In this document: positions 8,377-17,383 of the stretch, one piece after another
Layout of the letters: each line of letters begins with the position of its first letter
How positions within the stretch are numbered: the stretch's first letter is position 1
Assembly: GCA_003417655.1 (NCBI GenBank)
Contig: QVMW01000011.1
Location: 1-64,000, forward strand
Direction of reading: 5' to 3'
Length of the DNA stretch: 64,000 nucleotides
Source of the DNA: Rhodobacteraceae bacterium 63075
GTDB taxonomy: Bacteria > Pseudomonadota > Alphaproteobacteria > Rhodobacterales > Rhodobacteraceae
Translations under genes and position numbers: made by a program
The notes under the pieces: model-generated
Told to the model about the DNA's origin: nothing
The model's database searches: none
The model's input: the letters and a program-made list of their open reading frames with translations, nothing else

Positions 8377-9762
8377 ATGGCAACCGAAATACTCATGCCC
8401 GCCCTCTCGCCCACCATGGAGGAAGGCACGCTCGCCAAGTGGCTCGTCAAGGAAGGCGACGAGGTCAGCTCCGGCGACATCATCGCCGAGATCGAGACCG
8501 ACAAGGCCACGATGGAGTTCGAAGCCGTCGATGAAGGCGTGATCGGCAAGATCCTCGTCGAGGAAGGCACCGAAGGCGTCAAGGTCAACACGCCCATCGC
8601 CGTGATCGGCGAAGACGGCGAGGACATGAGCGATGCGGGCAGCGCATCCGCCGCGCCCGAAACCGAGACGCAAGAGGCCGATGACGCGGACGCCGTCGAT
8701 GCCTCCGCCCCGGTCGCGGCCCAGCCCGCCGCCGAAGCCCCCAGGGCCGACCGCAGCCCCGACTGGCCCGAGGACACCGAGCTCAAACAGCAGACCGTGC
8801 GCGAGGCCCTGCGAGACGGCATGGCCGAGGAGATGCGCCGCGACGAGTCGGTCTTCCTGATGGGCGAGGAGGTGGCCGAATACGAAGGCGCCTACAAGAT
8901 CACGCAAGGCATGCTCGACGAGTTCGGCGCGAAGCGCGTCGTCGACACCCCGATCACCGAGCATGGCTTTGCCGGGATCGGCGTCGGCGCGGCCTTCGGC
9001 GGGTTGCGGCCCATCGTCGAGTTCATGACCTTCAACTTCGCCATGCAGGCCATTGACCAGATCATCAATTCCGCCGCCAAGACGCTCTACATGTCCGGCG
9101 GCCAGATGGGCGCGCCGATGGTCTTTCGCGGCCCCAACGGCGCCGCCGCCCGCGTCGGCGCGCAGCACAGCCAGGACTACGCCGCCTGGTATGCGCAAGT
9201 GCCCGGCCTCAAGGTCGTCATGCCCTACGCGGCCTCCGACTTCAAAGGCCTGATCAAGACGGCGATCCGCGATCCCAACCCGGTGATCTTCCTCGAAAAC
9301 GAGATCCTCTACGGCAAGAGCTTCGATGTGCCGGTGATGGAGGATTTCACGGTGCCCTTCGGCAAGGCGCGCGTCTGGCGCGAGGGCGAGGACGTGACCA
9401 TCGTCAGCTTCGGCATCGGCATGACATATGCCCTCGAGGCAGCCGAGAAGCTCGCCGAGGACGGCATTTCCGCCGAGGTGATCGACCTGCGCACCTTGCG
9501 CCCGCTCGACTATGACACGGTGCTGGACTCGGTGATGAAGACGAACCGCTGCGTCACCGTCGAGGAGGGATGGCCGGTGGCGTCCATCGGCAATCACCTC
9601 TCGGCCACGATCATGCAACGCGCCTTCGACTATCTCGACGCGCCGGTGATCAACTGCACGGGCAAGGACGTGCCCATGCCCTACGCGGCCAATCTCGAGA
9701 AACACGCGCTGGTGACCACCGACGAGGTGATCGAGGCGGTCCGCCAAGTCACCTACAGGTAA
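8377..9762 (+). CDS. pdhB: Pyruvate dehydrogenase E1 component, beta subunit with N-terminal lipoyl domain
   Basis: A 461-residue protein. Residues 1-78 are a complete lipoyl domain with the ETDKATME lipoylation site; an Ala/Pro/Glu-rich linker follows to about residue 130; then the E1-beta transketolase-like domain, including [14 protein letters not shown] and the C-terminal domain with DLRTLRPLD. Lipoylated E1-beta is a known alphaproteobacterial trait. The lipoyl domain is nearly identical to that of pdhC, including a 77-nt exact DNA match (8446-8522 with 9844-9920), which suggests recent gene conversion. Confidence 0.96.
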   Translation: MATEILMPALSPTMEEGTLAKWLVKEGDEVSSGDIIAEIETDKATMEFEAVDEGVIGKILVEEGTEGVKVNTPIAVIGEDGEDMSDAGSASAAPETETQEADDADAVDASAPVAAQPAAEAPRADRSPDWPEDTELKQQTVREALRDGMAEEMRRDESVFLMGEEVAEYEGAYKITQGMLDEFGAKRVVDTPITEHGFAGIGVGAAFGGLRPIVEFMTFNFAMQAIDQIINSAAKTLYMSGGQMGAPMVFRGPNGAAARVGAQHSQDYAAWYAQVPGLKVVMPYAASDFKGLIKTAIRDPNPVIFLENEILYGKSFDVPVMEDFTVPFGKARVWREGEDVTIVSFGIGMTYALEAAEKLAEDGISAEVIDLRTLRPLDYDTVLDSVMKTNRCVTVEEGWPVASIGNHLSATIMQRAFDYLDAPVINCTGKDVPMPYAANLEKHALVTTDEVIEAVRQVTYR

Positions 9763-9774
9763 GGGAGAGCGCTC

Positions 9775-11112
9775 ATGCCTACGGAAATACTCATGCCCGC
9801 CCTCTCGCCCACGATGGAAGAAGGCACATTGGCCAAATGGCTGGTCAAGGAAGGCGACGAGGTCAGCTCCGGCGACATCATCGCCGAGATCGAGACCGAC
9901 AAGGCCACGATGGAGTTCGAGGCCGTCGATGAAGGCACCATCGGCAAGATCCTGATCGACGAGGGCACCGAGGGCGTCAAGGTGAACACGCCCATCGCCG
10001 TGCTGCTCGAAGAGGGGGAAAGCGGAGATGACATCGGCTCGACTGCGCCACCCGAGAAAAAGAGCGAGGCAGCCACGCAAGAGGCTGACGAGCAGCCCGC
10101 CCCCGCGCCGAAAGCCGAGGCCGCGCCGGCGGCCTCCGCCGCGGACACGACCCCGGCGCCCGCTGCGCCCGTCAAGGACGGCCAGCGCATCTTCGCTTCC
10201 CCGCTCGCGCGCCGGATCGCCGCCGACAAGGGGCTCGACCTCACCGAGCTGAAGGGCTCCGGACCAAAGGGCCGGATCGTCAAGGCCGACGTGGAAAGCG
10301 CAACCCCGGGCGCGGCCAAGGCGTCTGCACCCGCCGAGGCCTCCCCCGCCCCACAAGCCACCACCGCCGCCGCCCCTGCCGGGCCGGACGCCGAACAGGT
10401 GCGCAAGATGTTCGACGGGCGCGAGATCGAGGAGGTCACGCTCAACGGCATGCGCAAGACAGTCGCCGCCCGCCTCACCGAGGCCAAGCAGACGATCCCG
10501 CATTTCTACCTGCGCCGGGATATCAGGCTCGACGCGCTTCTCAAGTTCCGCTCCGATCTCAACACGCAGCTCGAAGCGCGCGGCGTGAAGCTCTCGGTCA
10601 ACGATTTCATCATCAAGGCCTGCGCGCTGGCGCTGCAAGCGGTGCCCGATGCCAATGCCGTCTGGGCCGGGGACCGGATATTCAAGCTCACGCCCTCGGA
10701 TGTCGGCGTGGCCGTCGCCGTCGAGGGCGGGCTCTTCGTCCCGGTCCTCAAGGATGCCGAGCAGAAATCGCTCTCCGCGCTCTCCGGCGAGATGAAGGAC
10801 ATGGCCAGCCGCGCCCGCGACGGCAAGCTGGCCCCGCATGAATATACCGGCGGCAGCTTCGCCATCTCCAATCTCGGCATGTTCGGAATCGATAATTTCG
10901 ACGCCGTGATCAACCCGCCCCATGGCGCGATCCTCGCCGTTGGCGCGGGTGTGAAGAAGCCGGTCGTCGGCGAAGATGGTGATCTGACGGTGGCCACGGT
11001 CATGTCCGTGACGCTCTCGGTCGATCACCGCGTGATCGACGGCGCCCTTGGCGCGGAGCTCCTCAAGCACATCGTGGACAATCTCGAGAACCCGCTGGGC
11101 ATGCTGGCCTGA
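9775..11112 (+). CDS. pdhC: Dihydrolipoamide acetyltransferase (pyruvate dehydrogenase E2)
   Basis: A 445-residue protein with one lipoyl domain (1-78, lipoyl Lys43 in ETDKATM), an Ala/Pro-rich linker, a peripheral subunit-binding domain (about 138-175, with SPLARRIA and [12 protein letters not shown]) and the catalytic acetyltransferase domain ending in SVDHRVIDG, which carries the catalytic His and Asp. It forms the core of the pyruvate dehydrogenase complex and passes acetyl groups to CoA. pdhB ends 12 bp upstream and an intrinsic terminator follows. No E3 (lpd) gene is adjacent. Confidence 0.97.
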   Translation: MPTEILMPALSPTMEEGTLAKWLVKEGDEVSSGDIIAEIETDKATMEFEAVDEGTIGKILIDEGTEGVKVNTPIAVLLEEGESGDDIGSTAPPEKKSEAATQEADEQPAPAPKAEAAPAASAADTTPAPAAPVKDGQRIFASPLARRIAADKGLDLTELKGSGPKGRIVKADVESATPGAAKASAPAEASPAPQATTAAAPAGPDAEQVRKMFDGREIEEVTLNGMRKTVAARLTEAKQTIPHFYLRRDIRLDALLKFRSDLNTQLEARGVKLSVNDFIIKACALALQAVPDANAVWAGDRIFKLTPSDVGVAVAVEGGLFVPVLKDAEQKSLSALSGEMKDMASRARDGKLAPHEYTGGSFAISNLGMFGIDNFDAVINPPHGAILAVGAGVKKPVVGEDGDLTVATVMSVTLSVDHRVIDGALGAELLKHIVDNLENPLGMLA

Positions 11113-11133
11113 CCCGGCCTGCGAACAATGATC

Positions 11134-11168
11134 AAAGCGCGCCTTTCAGGGCGCGCTTTTTTTATTTT
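11134..11168 (+). terminator. Rho-independent terminator of the pdh operon
   Basis: Perfect 10-bp stem AAAGCGCGCC (11134-11143) with GGCGCGCTTT (11150-11159), loop TTTCAG, followed by a long T tract to 11164 and more T/A. It is placed 20 bp after the pdhC stop. Confidence 0.92.
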
Positions 11169-11179
11169 ATTTCTGATGC

Positions 11180-12052
11180 TTAAAACGCGCCCTTGAAGCG
11201 CTCGGGCAACCGGAACTGCAGCGCGTAGTCGGGCCGCTCGAAGTGATAGAAGCCGGTATCGCCGCGCGGCTCGAAACTGTCGATCATCGCCTTGCGATAG
11301 CGGCTCAGATCGAAGCCTTCCTGCATCTCATAGGCGCCGAGCGTGTCGAAAACCGCGCGGTCCTCCCCTCGCGCATCGGCGAACCAGTGCCCCCCGATCG
11401 CCGCCTCTTTCTTGCTCGCCCCGATCTCTTCGGTAATGGCATTGCGCCGGTCCATCGCGCTGCAATAGGCATCAAAGTCACAGTATTTCAGGTGAAATAG
11501 GTAGAGCCCCTCGGGCGCGTTGATCTTTTCATATTGCGTGAAATGCCCGCCCCGGGCGATCTTCACGCCCGCCGAGACGATGCAGGGCTTGGAGTAATGC
11601 GGCGCGAGGCGCACATGCATGCGCGGCCCGAGCACCTTGCCTGCGATCGGCTCAGGCTCGATGTCGACCCGGTGGATCACCTCCAGCCCCGTCGGCGTGA
11701 TCACCTGCCGCTGCTTCTGGCGGCCCAGGAAGTCCACGAGGCTGCCCTGCGCGGGGTCGAGCACCACAAGCTCGTCCACATCGCCCACGATCACGTGGTC
11801 ATGATAGGCGTTGAGCCCCTGCACGATATTGTTGAGCAACCGCCAGCGCTTCATGTCGAAATTCTTGTGATGAAACCCGGGGATGCCGATGATGTTGCAG
11901 CCTTCGGCGCGCCGCGTCACCTCCGGGTTGTGCCCGTGGTTCACGATATAACAATTTTCCCGCCCCAGCATCTCGCCGTAATGGGCAAGCCAGATATCGA
12001 GATAGAAGAGATCGTCGCGAAGCATCGTGACGGCGGCAAGTCTTGGGGCCAT
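11180..12052 (-). CDS. Glycosyltransferase family 2-like protein
   Basis: A 290-residue cytoplasmic protein. It opens with LAAVTMLRDDLFYLDIWLAHY, and GDVDELVV (about residues 88-95) is a DXD-type metal and nucleotide-sugar motif, as in the Glyco_tranf_2_4 group. HYSKP and FHLKYCDFD segments recur in that family. The likely role is transfer of a sugar to a surface polysaccharide or glycan; donor and acceptor are unknown. A GTG start at 12082 is possible, but ATG at 12052 has an AAGAG-type site upstream and starts at the family's usual point. It stands alone, convergent with the pdh operon. Confidence 0.75.
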   Translation of the reverse strand: MAPRLAAVTMLRDDLFYLDIWLAHYGEMLGRENCYIVNHGHNPEVTRRAEGCNIIGIPGFHHKNFDMKRWRLLNNIVQGLNAYHDHVIVGDVDELVVLDPAQGSLVDFLGRQKQRQVITPTGLEVIHRVDIEPEPIAGKVLGPRMHVRLAPHYSKPCIVSAGVKIARGGHFTQYEKINAPEGLYLFHLKYCDFDAYCSAMDRRNAITEEIGASKKEAAIGGHWFADARGEDRAVFDTLGAYEMQEGFDLSRYRKAMIDSFEPRGDTGFYHFERPDYALQFRLPERFKGAF

Positions 12053-12111
12053 GGAACTGCTCTTATTCGCCTGTTTCGCCACAGGTTAACGCGCCCGGAG
12101 CGCTTTGAGAA

Positions 12112-12339
12112 TCACTTTGTGCGCCGCAGGGCCAGATCGCCCAGCTTGACCGCGAGCAGCAAGAAGGGCGCGCCGTGCATGACAAGGTCGAACCAGTCGA
12201 TTGCGCGGCTCAGCTCGCCGGCAAAAAGCATCTTGAGCTTTTGCCAGATATGCGGCTCGGGAACGAAGGGCGCGAGCCCGAGAAACCCGACAAGAAGGAG
12301 GGTGACAGGCCATGAGATGTTGCGGATCGCCTGGATCAT
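12112..12339 (-). CDS. Small conserved-looking inner-membrane protein
   Basis: A 75-residue protein with two hydrophobic segments: residues 9-26 (WPVTLLLVGFLGLAPFVP) and about 50-68. Between them is a short amphipathic stretch (WQKLKMLFAGEL). AGGAGA six bases before the ATG at 12339 supports the start; the longer open frame reads through tRNA-Asp and is not real. I recall similar short proteins in proteobacteria, sometimes annotated as RND-transporter-related without evidence. The function is unknown. It lies between the glycosyltransferase and the tRNA pair, all on the minus strand. Confidence 0.7.
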   Translation of the reverse strand: MIQAIRNISWPVTLLLVGFLGLAPFVPEPHIWQKLKMLFAGELSRAIDWFDLVMHGAPFLLLAVKLGDLALRRTK

Positions 12340-12367
12340 CCGGGTCTCCTGCAAGTGATAAGGAAAG

Positions 12368-12444
12368 TGGCGCGGTTGACGGGGCTCGAACCCGCGACCT
12401 CCGGCGTGACAGGCCGGCACTCTAACCAACTGAGCTACAACCGC
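12368..12444 (-). tRNA. tRNA-Asp (GTC), copy 1
   Basis: A 77-base cloverleaf including an encoded CCA end. The acceptor stem is GCGGTTG with CAACCGC, the anticodon loop is CTGTCAC within a GCCGG/CCGGC-flanked stem giving anticodon GTC, and the T arm holds GGTTCGAGCC. The sequence is identical to the copy at 12496-12572, 51 bases away. Confidence 0.97.
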
Positions 12445-12495
12445 ACAGCGCGCTTTCTTCCGTTTCATGAGCCCGAAACGCGGGGCTGGCAGCGA

Positions 12496-12572
12496 TGGCG
12501 CGGTTGACGGGGCTCGAACCCGCGACCTCCGGCGTGACAGGCCGGCACTCTAACCAACTGAGCTACAACCGC
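12496..12572 (-). tRNA. tRNA-Asp (GTC), copy 2
   Basis: A 77-base tRNA identical base for base to copy 1, with GTC anticodon and encoded CCA. The two genes are on the same strand and probably form one transcript, with this copy upstream. Confidence 0.97.
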
Positions 12573-12803
12573 CCACTGCCCGCTCCGATTGCCCAGAGCG
12601 TGAGCGCGTGTTTATGCGCAGCCCTGCCCCGCGTCAAGCGCCTAAAGCGGCCCGCCCGCGCAAAAAATCGTGGCTCTGCGACCACGCTTGCAACCCCATC
12701 CTGTCAATTGCCGCATTTCAGCCTCGACCTCGGCAAATTGAGAGACGACTCTGAAAGACGAGGCAGAAAACAGGCAAGTTTCAAGCAGCCAAGGAGAGGC
12801 AAA

Positions 12804-12929
12804 ATGCCCGCAACCAAGCCCACCGCCCCAAGCCCCGCGCCCACTCAATCGCGCGAGCGCCCGGTTTCGAGGTCGGACCCGAAGCCAGACCCGCGAAAGC
12901 CGATCATAACGGATTACGCCTCGCTCTGA
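12804..12929 (+). CDS. Putative 41-residue Pro-rich small protein
   Basis: The frame encodes 41 residues rich in Pro, Lys, Arg and Ser, ending in IITDYASL. A strong AAGGAGAGGC site stands 3 bases before the ATG window, ideal for initiation. There is no hydrophobic segment or Cys pair. I do not recognise a family. Support is the ribosome-binding site and the placement in an otherwise empty 530-bp interval between tRNA-Asp and ndk; the twin-hairpin copy C follows its stop and could terminate it. Confidence 0.45.
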   Translation: MPATKPTAPSPAPTQSRERPVSRSDPKPDPRKPIITDYASL

Positions 12930-12959
12930 GCCCCGGCACGTCCCACAGCGCGCCCCTTT

Positions 12960-13038
12960 CTTCTTGCTGGAAATATCCCAGGGGGGGTGTGGGGGGACAG
13001 CGTCCCCCCACCTGGTCGGATTTGCGCAGCAAATTCGA
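12960..13038. repeat. Twin-hairpin intergenic element, copy C
   Basis: Lead sequence TTTCTTCTTGCTGGAAATATCC matches copy B in TTGC and AAATATCCC. Hairpin 1 is GTGGGGGGAC (12989-12998), loop AGC, GTCCCCCCAC (13002-13011). Hairpin 2 is TCGGATTTGC (13016-13025), loop GCA, GCAAATTCGA (13029-13038), with one G:T. The stem bases differ from copy B on both sides yet still pair. It lies between a plus-strand small ORF and minus-strand ndk. Confidence 0.65.
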
Positions 13039-13048
13039 CATCCCGCCC

Positions 13049-13080
13049 AAAAAAGAGCCGCTCCGAAATCGAAGCGGCTC
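13049..13080 (-). terminator. Rho-independent terminator of ndk
   Basis: Read on the minus strand, GAGCCGCT (13080-13073) pairs with AGCGGCTC (13062-13055), followed by six T (13054-13049). It lies 25 bp downstream of the ndk stop. Confidence 0.9.
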
Positions 13081-13105
13081 ATGAAAATCATCTCGCGCGG
13101 AAGGC

Positions 13106-13528
13106 TCAGCCGACCAGTTCGAGACCCGAGAAGAAGTAGGCGATCTCTTCTTTCGCCGTGTCGGCGCCATCGGAGCCGTGCACCGAGTTCTCACCGATCG
13201 ACAGCGCGTATTCCTTGCGGATCGTGCCTTCGGCGGCCTCCTCGGGGTTCGTCGCGCCCATCACTTCGCGGTTCTTGGCGATGGCGTCTTCGCCCTCGAG
13301 AACCTGCACGACGATCGGCTCGGAAATCATGAATTCGCAAAGCTCGTCAAAGAAGGGGCGCTCCTTGTGAACGCCGTAGAAGGTCTGCGCCTGTTTCAGA
13401 GTGAGCTGGATACGCTTTTGCGCGACAACGCGCAGGCCAGCGCCTTCGAGCTTGGCGATGATCGCGCCTGTGAGGTTGCGCTTGGTGGCATCGGGTTTGA
13501 TGATCGAAAAGGTACGTTCGAGGGCCAT
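13106..13528 (-). CDS. ndk: Nucleoside diphosphate kinase
   Basis: A 140-residue protein of exact family length. It transfers the terminal phosphate from ATP to NDPs through a phosphohistidine. The catalytic His117 lies in ENSVHGSD, and the N-terminal [10 protein letters not shown] and [10 protein letters not shown] segments are family hallmarks. It is monocistronic, with a strong terminator behind it. The start is ATG at 13528, after an AACGGAGCATATC site. Confidence 0.98.
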   Translation of the reverse strand: MALERTFSIIKPDATKRNLTGAIIAKLEGAGLRVVAQKRIQLTLKQAQTFYGVHKERPFFDELCEFMISEPIVVQVLEGEDAIAKNREVMGATNPEEAAEGTIRKEYALSIGENSVHGSDGADTAKEEIAYFFSGLELVG

Positions 13529-13596
13529 GATATGCTCCGTTCAGAGGTTGAATTGGCGCTCTGCTACCACGCAGGCCGGGGTTTGAAAAGCGCCAT

Positions 13597-14775
13597 TCAT
13601 GCGCGTTCCAGCCGCCCGATCCAGAGCGTCGCAAGGAGCCCGACACCGGAGCTGAGCGACAAAAAGCCAAGAAGCACGTAGCCGCCCGCCTGCCCCACGG
13701 CGTAGGCCCCCGTGAGGCTCGTGGCGATGGCCCCGCCCAGCACTGTCATCGCGCCCGAAAGCCCCGAGGCCGCACCCGCCAGGCGCGGGTTGATCGACAT
13801 CACGCCGGCGTTTGCCCCCGGCAGCGTCAGCCCGTTGCCGAGGCCAACGAAGACCGCGCCGCCGAAGAGCACGGCGGGGTGAAACAGCCCGAACGCCATG
13901 AGCGCCGCCGCGGCAAGCGGGCCGAGCGTGGCGAGGCCCCGCCCCCAGAGCATCAGCCGCAGCACGGGAATGCGCCCCGAAAGGCGCCCCGTCAGGAAAT
14001 TGCCGAGCATGAAGCCCCCCGAGATCGAGCCGAGCCCCATGCCGACCTGGCTGGGCGAGAGCCCGAAGAGCTCCTCGCCCACCAGCGCCGCACCGCCGAG
14101 AAAGCCGTAGAAGGCGGCGATGGAGAAGACGAGGCAGATGGAATAGGCCCAGAAGAGCCGGTCGCTGACAAGCGCCGGATATTGGCGGAAATGCGCGCCG
14201 AAACTTTCGGAAAGCTCCGCGTTGGTCTCGCCGAAGCGCGTCCAGACCACCCAGAGCATCACCGCGCCCATGACGGTGAAGGCCGCGAAATTGGCGCGCC
14301 AGCCGAAGACCTCGTCGAGAAACCCGCCGAAGACCGGCCCGAGCAGCGGGGCGAGCGCCATGACCATGCCGATCTGCCCCAGGAGCCGCGCCGCCTCCTC
14401 GCGCGGGGCGATGTCGCGCACGACCGCGCGCGAGAGCACCATGCCGGTGACCATCGCGGCCTGAAGGACCCGGAAGACAAGGAAGAGCCGGATGTCCTGC
14501 GCCAGCCAGCAGCCCGCCGAGGCGAGCGTGAAGATCACCAGCCCGGCCAGCATGACGGGCCGTCGGCCATACATGTCCGACAGCGGCCCCATGATGATCT
14601 GCAAAACCGCGCTGATCACCAGAAAACCGCTCACCGAGAGCGCGGCCAGCGCGTAGCTCACTTCGAAATCCTCCGCCATGCGCGCCAGCGACGGCAGGAA
14701 CATGTTGAGCGCCAGGACCGACAGCCCGGTGAGCAGGATGAGCGTGGTCAGGCTGGGCTGGGGGCGCGGGGGCAT
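13597..14775 (-). CDS. Bcr/CflA-type multidrug efflux MFS transporter
   Basis: A 392-residue protein with about 12 membrane helices. The MFS motif A equivalent is GPLSDMYGRRPVML (residues 62-75), and RAVVRDIAPREEAARLLGQIG matches the helix 4-5 region of the Bcr/CflA (DHA1) drug/proton antiporters. It probably exports small amphiphilic compounds with proton import; the substrate cannot be inferred. It lies 68 bp upstream of ndk on the same strand and diverges from the ABC-F gene. Confidence 0.87.
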   Translation of the reverse strand: MPPRPQPSLTTLILLTGLSVLALNMFLPSLARMAEDFEVSYALAALSVSGFLVISAVLQIIMGPLSDMYGRRPVMLAGLVIFTLASAGCWLAQDIRLFLVFRVLQAAMVTGMVLSRAVVRDIAPREEAARLLGQIGMVMALAPLLGPVFGGFLDEVFGWRANFAAFTVMGAVMLWVVWTRFGETNAELSESFGAHFRQYPALVSDRLFWAYSICLVFSIAAFYGFLGGAALVGEELFGLSPSQVGMGLGSISGGFMLGNFLTGRLSGRIPVLRLMLWGRGLATLGPLAAAALMAFGLFHPAVLFGGAVFVGLGNGLTLPGANAGVMSINPRLAGAASGLSGAMTVLGGAIATSLTGAYAVGQAGGYVLLGFLSLSSGVGLLATLWIGRLERA

Positions 14776-14881
14776 CTCGTTAACCTGTTGTCTTTTGCCG
14801 AAGCCTTACGCCCATTTGCCGGGGGCCACAAGTTGCGCCGCGCCTCTGGCAAGGGGCGGCGGGCTCTGCTAAGCCGCGCCC

Positions 14882-16720
14882 ATGCTCAGGCTCGAAAACA
14901 TATCCTACTCGGTCGCCGGCCGCCCGCTCATCGAGGAGGCCAGCGCGACCATCCCCACCGGCCACAAGGTCGGACTCGTGGGGCGCAACGGCACGGGCAA
15001 GACCACGCTCTTTCGCATGATCCGCGGCGAGCTGGCGCTCGATTCCGGCCGGATCACCCTGCCCGCGCGCGCCCGAATCGGCGGTGTCGCGCAGGAAGTG
15101 CCGGGCAACGAGGTCTCGCTCGTCGACACGGTCCTGGCCGCCGATACCGAGCGCGCCGCGCTGCTGGCCGAGGAGAGCGAGGACGCGGGCCGCATCGCCG
15201 AGATCCAGACGCGGCTCGCCGATATCGACGCCTGGAGCGCCGAGGGGCGCGCCTCGGCGATCCTGCGGGGGCTGGGCTTCACGGCCCAGGAGATGCAGAT
15301 GCCCTGCTCGGCCTTCTCGGGCGGCTGGCGGATGCGCGTCGCGCTGGCGGCTGTGCTCTTTTCCGAGCCCGACCTCTTGCTGCTCGACGAGCCGACCAAC
15401 TATCTCGATCTCGAAGGCGCGCTCTGGCTGGAAAGCTACCTCGCGCGCTACCCGCATACCGTCCTCGTGATCAGCCACGATCGCGGGCTGCTCAACCGCG
15501 CCGTCGGCAGCATCCTGCATCTCGAGGACCGCAAGCTGACGCTCTACCAGGGCCCCTATGACACCTTCGCCGCCACGCGCCACGCCCGCCTCCTGGCCGC
15601 CGAGGCCGAAGCCAAGAAGCAGGAGGCGCGGCGCGCGCATCTGCAATCCTACGTGGACCGCTTCCGCTACAAGGCCGACAAGGCAAGGCAGGCGCAATCT
15701 CGGCTCAAGGCGCTCTCGAAGATGACGCCGATCTCCCTGCCGCAGGAGGCCGCCCTGCGCGCCTTCAGCTTCCCCGCGCCCGAAGAGCTCTCGCCGCCCA
15801 TCCTGCGGCTGGAGGGGGCCTCGGTGGGCTATGACGGCGCGCCGGTCCTGTCGCAGCTTGACCTGCGCATCGACCAGGATGACAGGATCGCCCTGCTGGG
15901 GCGAAACGGCGAGGGAAAATCCACACTTTCCAAGCTTCTGTCGGGTAAACTTGATGCGATTTCCGGCAAGATCACCAAGGCGTCCAAGCTGCGCGTGGGC
16001 TATTTCGCCCAGCACCAGGTCGATGAATTGCATATCGACGAGACCCCGCTCGATCACATCCGCCGGCTGCGGCCGGGTGAGACGCCCGCGAAGCTGCGCG
16101 CCCGGCTCGGAGGGTTCGGCATCGGCGCCGAGCAGGCCGACACGCTCGTGGGCTCCCTCTCGGGCGGGCAGAAGGCGCGGCTCTCGCTCATGCTGGCGAC
16201 CATCGACGCCCCGCACATGCTGATTCTCGACGAGCCGACCAACCACCTCGACATCGAAAGCCGCGAGGCGCTCGTGGAGGCGCTCACGGCCTATTCCGGA
16301 GCGGTGGTGCTGGTCAGCCATGACATGCACCTGCTCAGCCTCGTGGCCGACAGGCTCTGGCTTGTCAGTGGCGGCCGCGTCGCCCCCTATGAGGGCGATC
16401 TGGAAAGCTACCGCCGCTCCCTGCTCGGCCAGCCCGAGAAAAAGCCGCAAAAGCCAAAACCCGCCAAGCCCAAGCGCCCCTCGCGCGAGGCGATTCTCGA
16501 TTTGCGCGCAGACGTGAAGAAATGCGAAGAACGCATTGAAAAACTTGAAAAGATGCGCGAACGCCTTGACGAGCTTCTGGCCGATCCGACGCTTTACACC
16601 GAGCGCAAGCACGCCCTGCCCGAGCTGCAGCGCAAGGATGTCGAACTGACCGAGGCCATGGCGCGGGCGGAAAAACTGTGGGAGACTGCCCTGGCCAAGC
16701 TGGAAGGAGCCACTGCATGA
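14882..16720 (+). CDS. ABC-F family ATPase (Uup/YheS-like)
   Basis: A 612-residue protein with two ABC ATPase domains and no membrane segment, the ABC-F arrangement. Domain 1 has Walker A GRNGTGKTT and signature FSGGWRMR with DEPTNYLD; domain 2 has GRNGEGKST, LSGGQKAR and DEPTNHLD. A basic interdomain linker (about 235-290, rich in Lys/Arg/Gln) would bind rRNA or tRNA, and a C-terminal coiled coil (about 530-612) resembles Uup and YheS. The likely role is rescue or adjustment of ribosomes. The stop overlaps the marC start by ATGA. Confidence 0.93.
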   Translation: MLRLENISYSVAGRPLIEEASATIPTGHKVGLVGRNGTGKTTLFRMIRGELALDSGRITLPARARIGGVAQEVPGNEVSLVDTVLAADTERAALLAEESEDAGRIAEIQTRLADIDAWSAEGRASAILRGLGFTAQEMQMPCSAFSGGWRMRVALAAVLFSEPDLLLLDEPTNYLDLEGALWLESYLARYPHTVLVISHDRGLLNRAVGSILHLEDRKLTLYQGPYDTFAATRHARLLAAEAEAKKQEARRAHLQSYVDRFRYKADKARQAQSRLKALSKMTPISLPQEAALRAFSFPAPEELSPPILRLEGASVGYDGAPVLSQLDLRIDQDDRIALLGRNGEGKSTLSKLLSGKLDAISGKITKASKLRVGYFAQHQVDELHIDETPLDHIRRLRPGETPAKLRARLGGFGIGAEQADTLVGSLSGGQKARLSLMLATIDAPHMLILDEPTNHLDIESREALVEALTAYSGAVVLVSHDMHLLSLVADRLWLVSGGRVAPYEGDLESYRRSLLGQPEKKPQKPKPAKPKRPSREAILDLRADVKKCEERIEKLEKMRERLDELLADPTLYTERKHALPELQRKDVELTEAMARAEKLWETALAKLEGATA

Positions 16721-17373
16721 TCGACCTCGCCTTCGTCATCACGGCCTTCGCCACGCTCTTCGTCATCATCGACCCGATCGCGCTGACCCCGATCTTCGCG
16801 ACGATGACGCAGGGCGCGCCCGCCCCCGCGCGGCGCAAGATGGCCCTGCGCGCCTGCCTCGTGGCCTTCTTCATCCTCGTCGCCTTCACCCTTTTCGGCG
16901 AGGCGCTCATGCATTTCATCGGCATATCCATGCCCGCCTTCCGCGTCGCGGGCGGCATACTGCTCTTTCTCACCGCGCTGGAGATGCTCTTCGAGCGCCG
17001 CACCAAGCGCCGCGAGGGCCAGGCCGACATGGCCGCCGAGGACGCGGCCCAGGACAGCAGCTCCGATGACGACAACGACCCGTCGGTCTTCCCTCTCGCC
17101 GTGCCGCTGCTCGCCGGCCCCGGCGCGATCGCGACGGTGATCCTGCTCGCAGGCCAGGTGCCCGGCTGGGCCGGAACCGCGGCGGTGATCGGCATGGTCG
17201 GCGTCGTCCTCGCTGTGGTCTTCGCCTCGCTGCTGCTGTCGGACCTGCTCGAGCGCGGCCTCGGCAAGACGGGGATCAACGTCGCCACGCGCATCCTCGG
17301 CATGCTGCTGGCCGCCCTCGCCGTCCAATTCGTGCTGGACGGGCTGCGCAACTTCGGCCTGATGGCCGGATAG
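16717..17373 (+). CDS. MarC family integral membrane protein
   Basis: A 218-residue protein with about six membrane helices. The N-terminal FVIIDPIALTPIF motif and PLLAGPGAI in the second half are the two conserved segments of MarC/YhcE-type proteins. A central acidic loop (about residues 105-125, Asp/Ser/Glu-rich) separates the halves. The family has no proven transport substrate; the old link to antibiotic resistance in E. coli was not upheld. The ATG at 16717 overlaps the ABC-F stop, so the two are coupled. Confidence 0.9.
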   Translation: MIDLAFVITAFATLFVIIDPIALTPIFATMTQGAPAPARRKMALRACLVAFFILVAFTLFGEALMHFIGISMPAFRVAGGILLFLTALEMLFERRTKRREGQADMAAEDAAQDSSSDDDNDPSVFPLAVPLLAGPGAIATVILLAGQVPGWAGTAAVIGMVGVVLAVVFASLLLSDLLERGLGKTGINVATRILGMLLAALAVQFVLDGLRNFGLMAG

Positions 17374-17383
17374 CCGCGCGCAG

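Noticed and set aside
8329..11070. A 913-residue open frame on the minus strand across the pdh genes
   Set aside because: It is antisense to pdhB-pdhC. In high-GC DNA, third-position G/C leaves long antisense frames. The product is His/Gly/Arg-rich with no domain and starts inside the coding region.
12495..12929. A 144-residue plus-strand frame starting within tRNA-Asp
   Set aside because: Its first half reads through a tRNA gene. Only the last 41 codons, with their own ribosome-binding site, are plausible and are listed separately.
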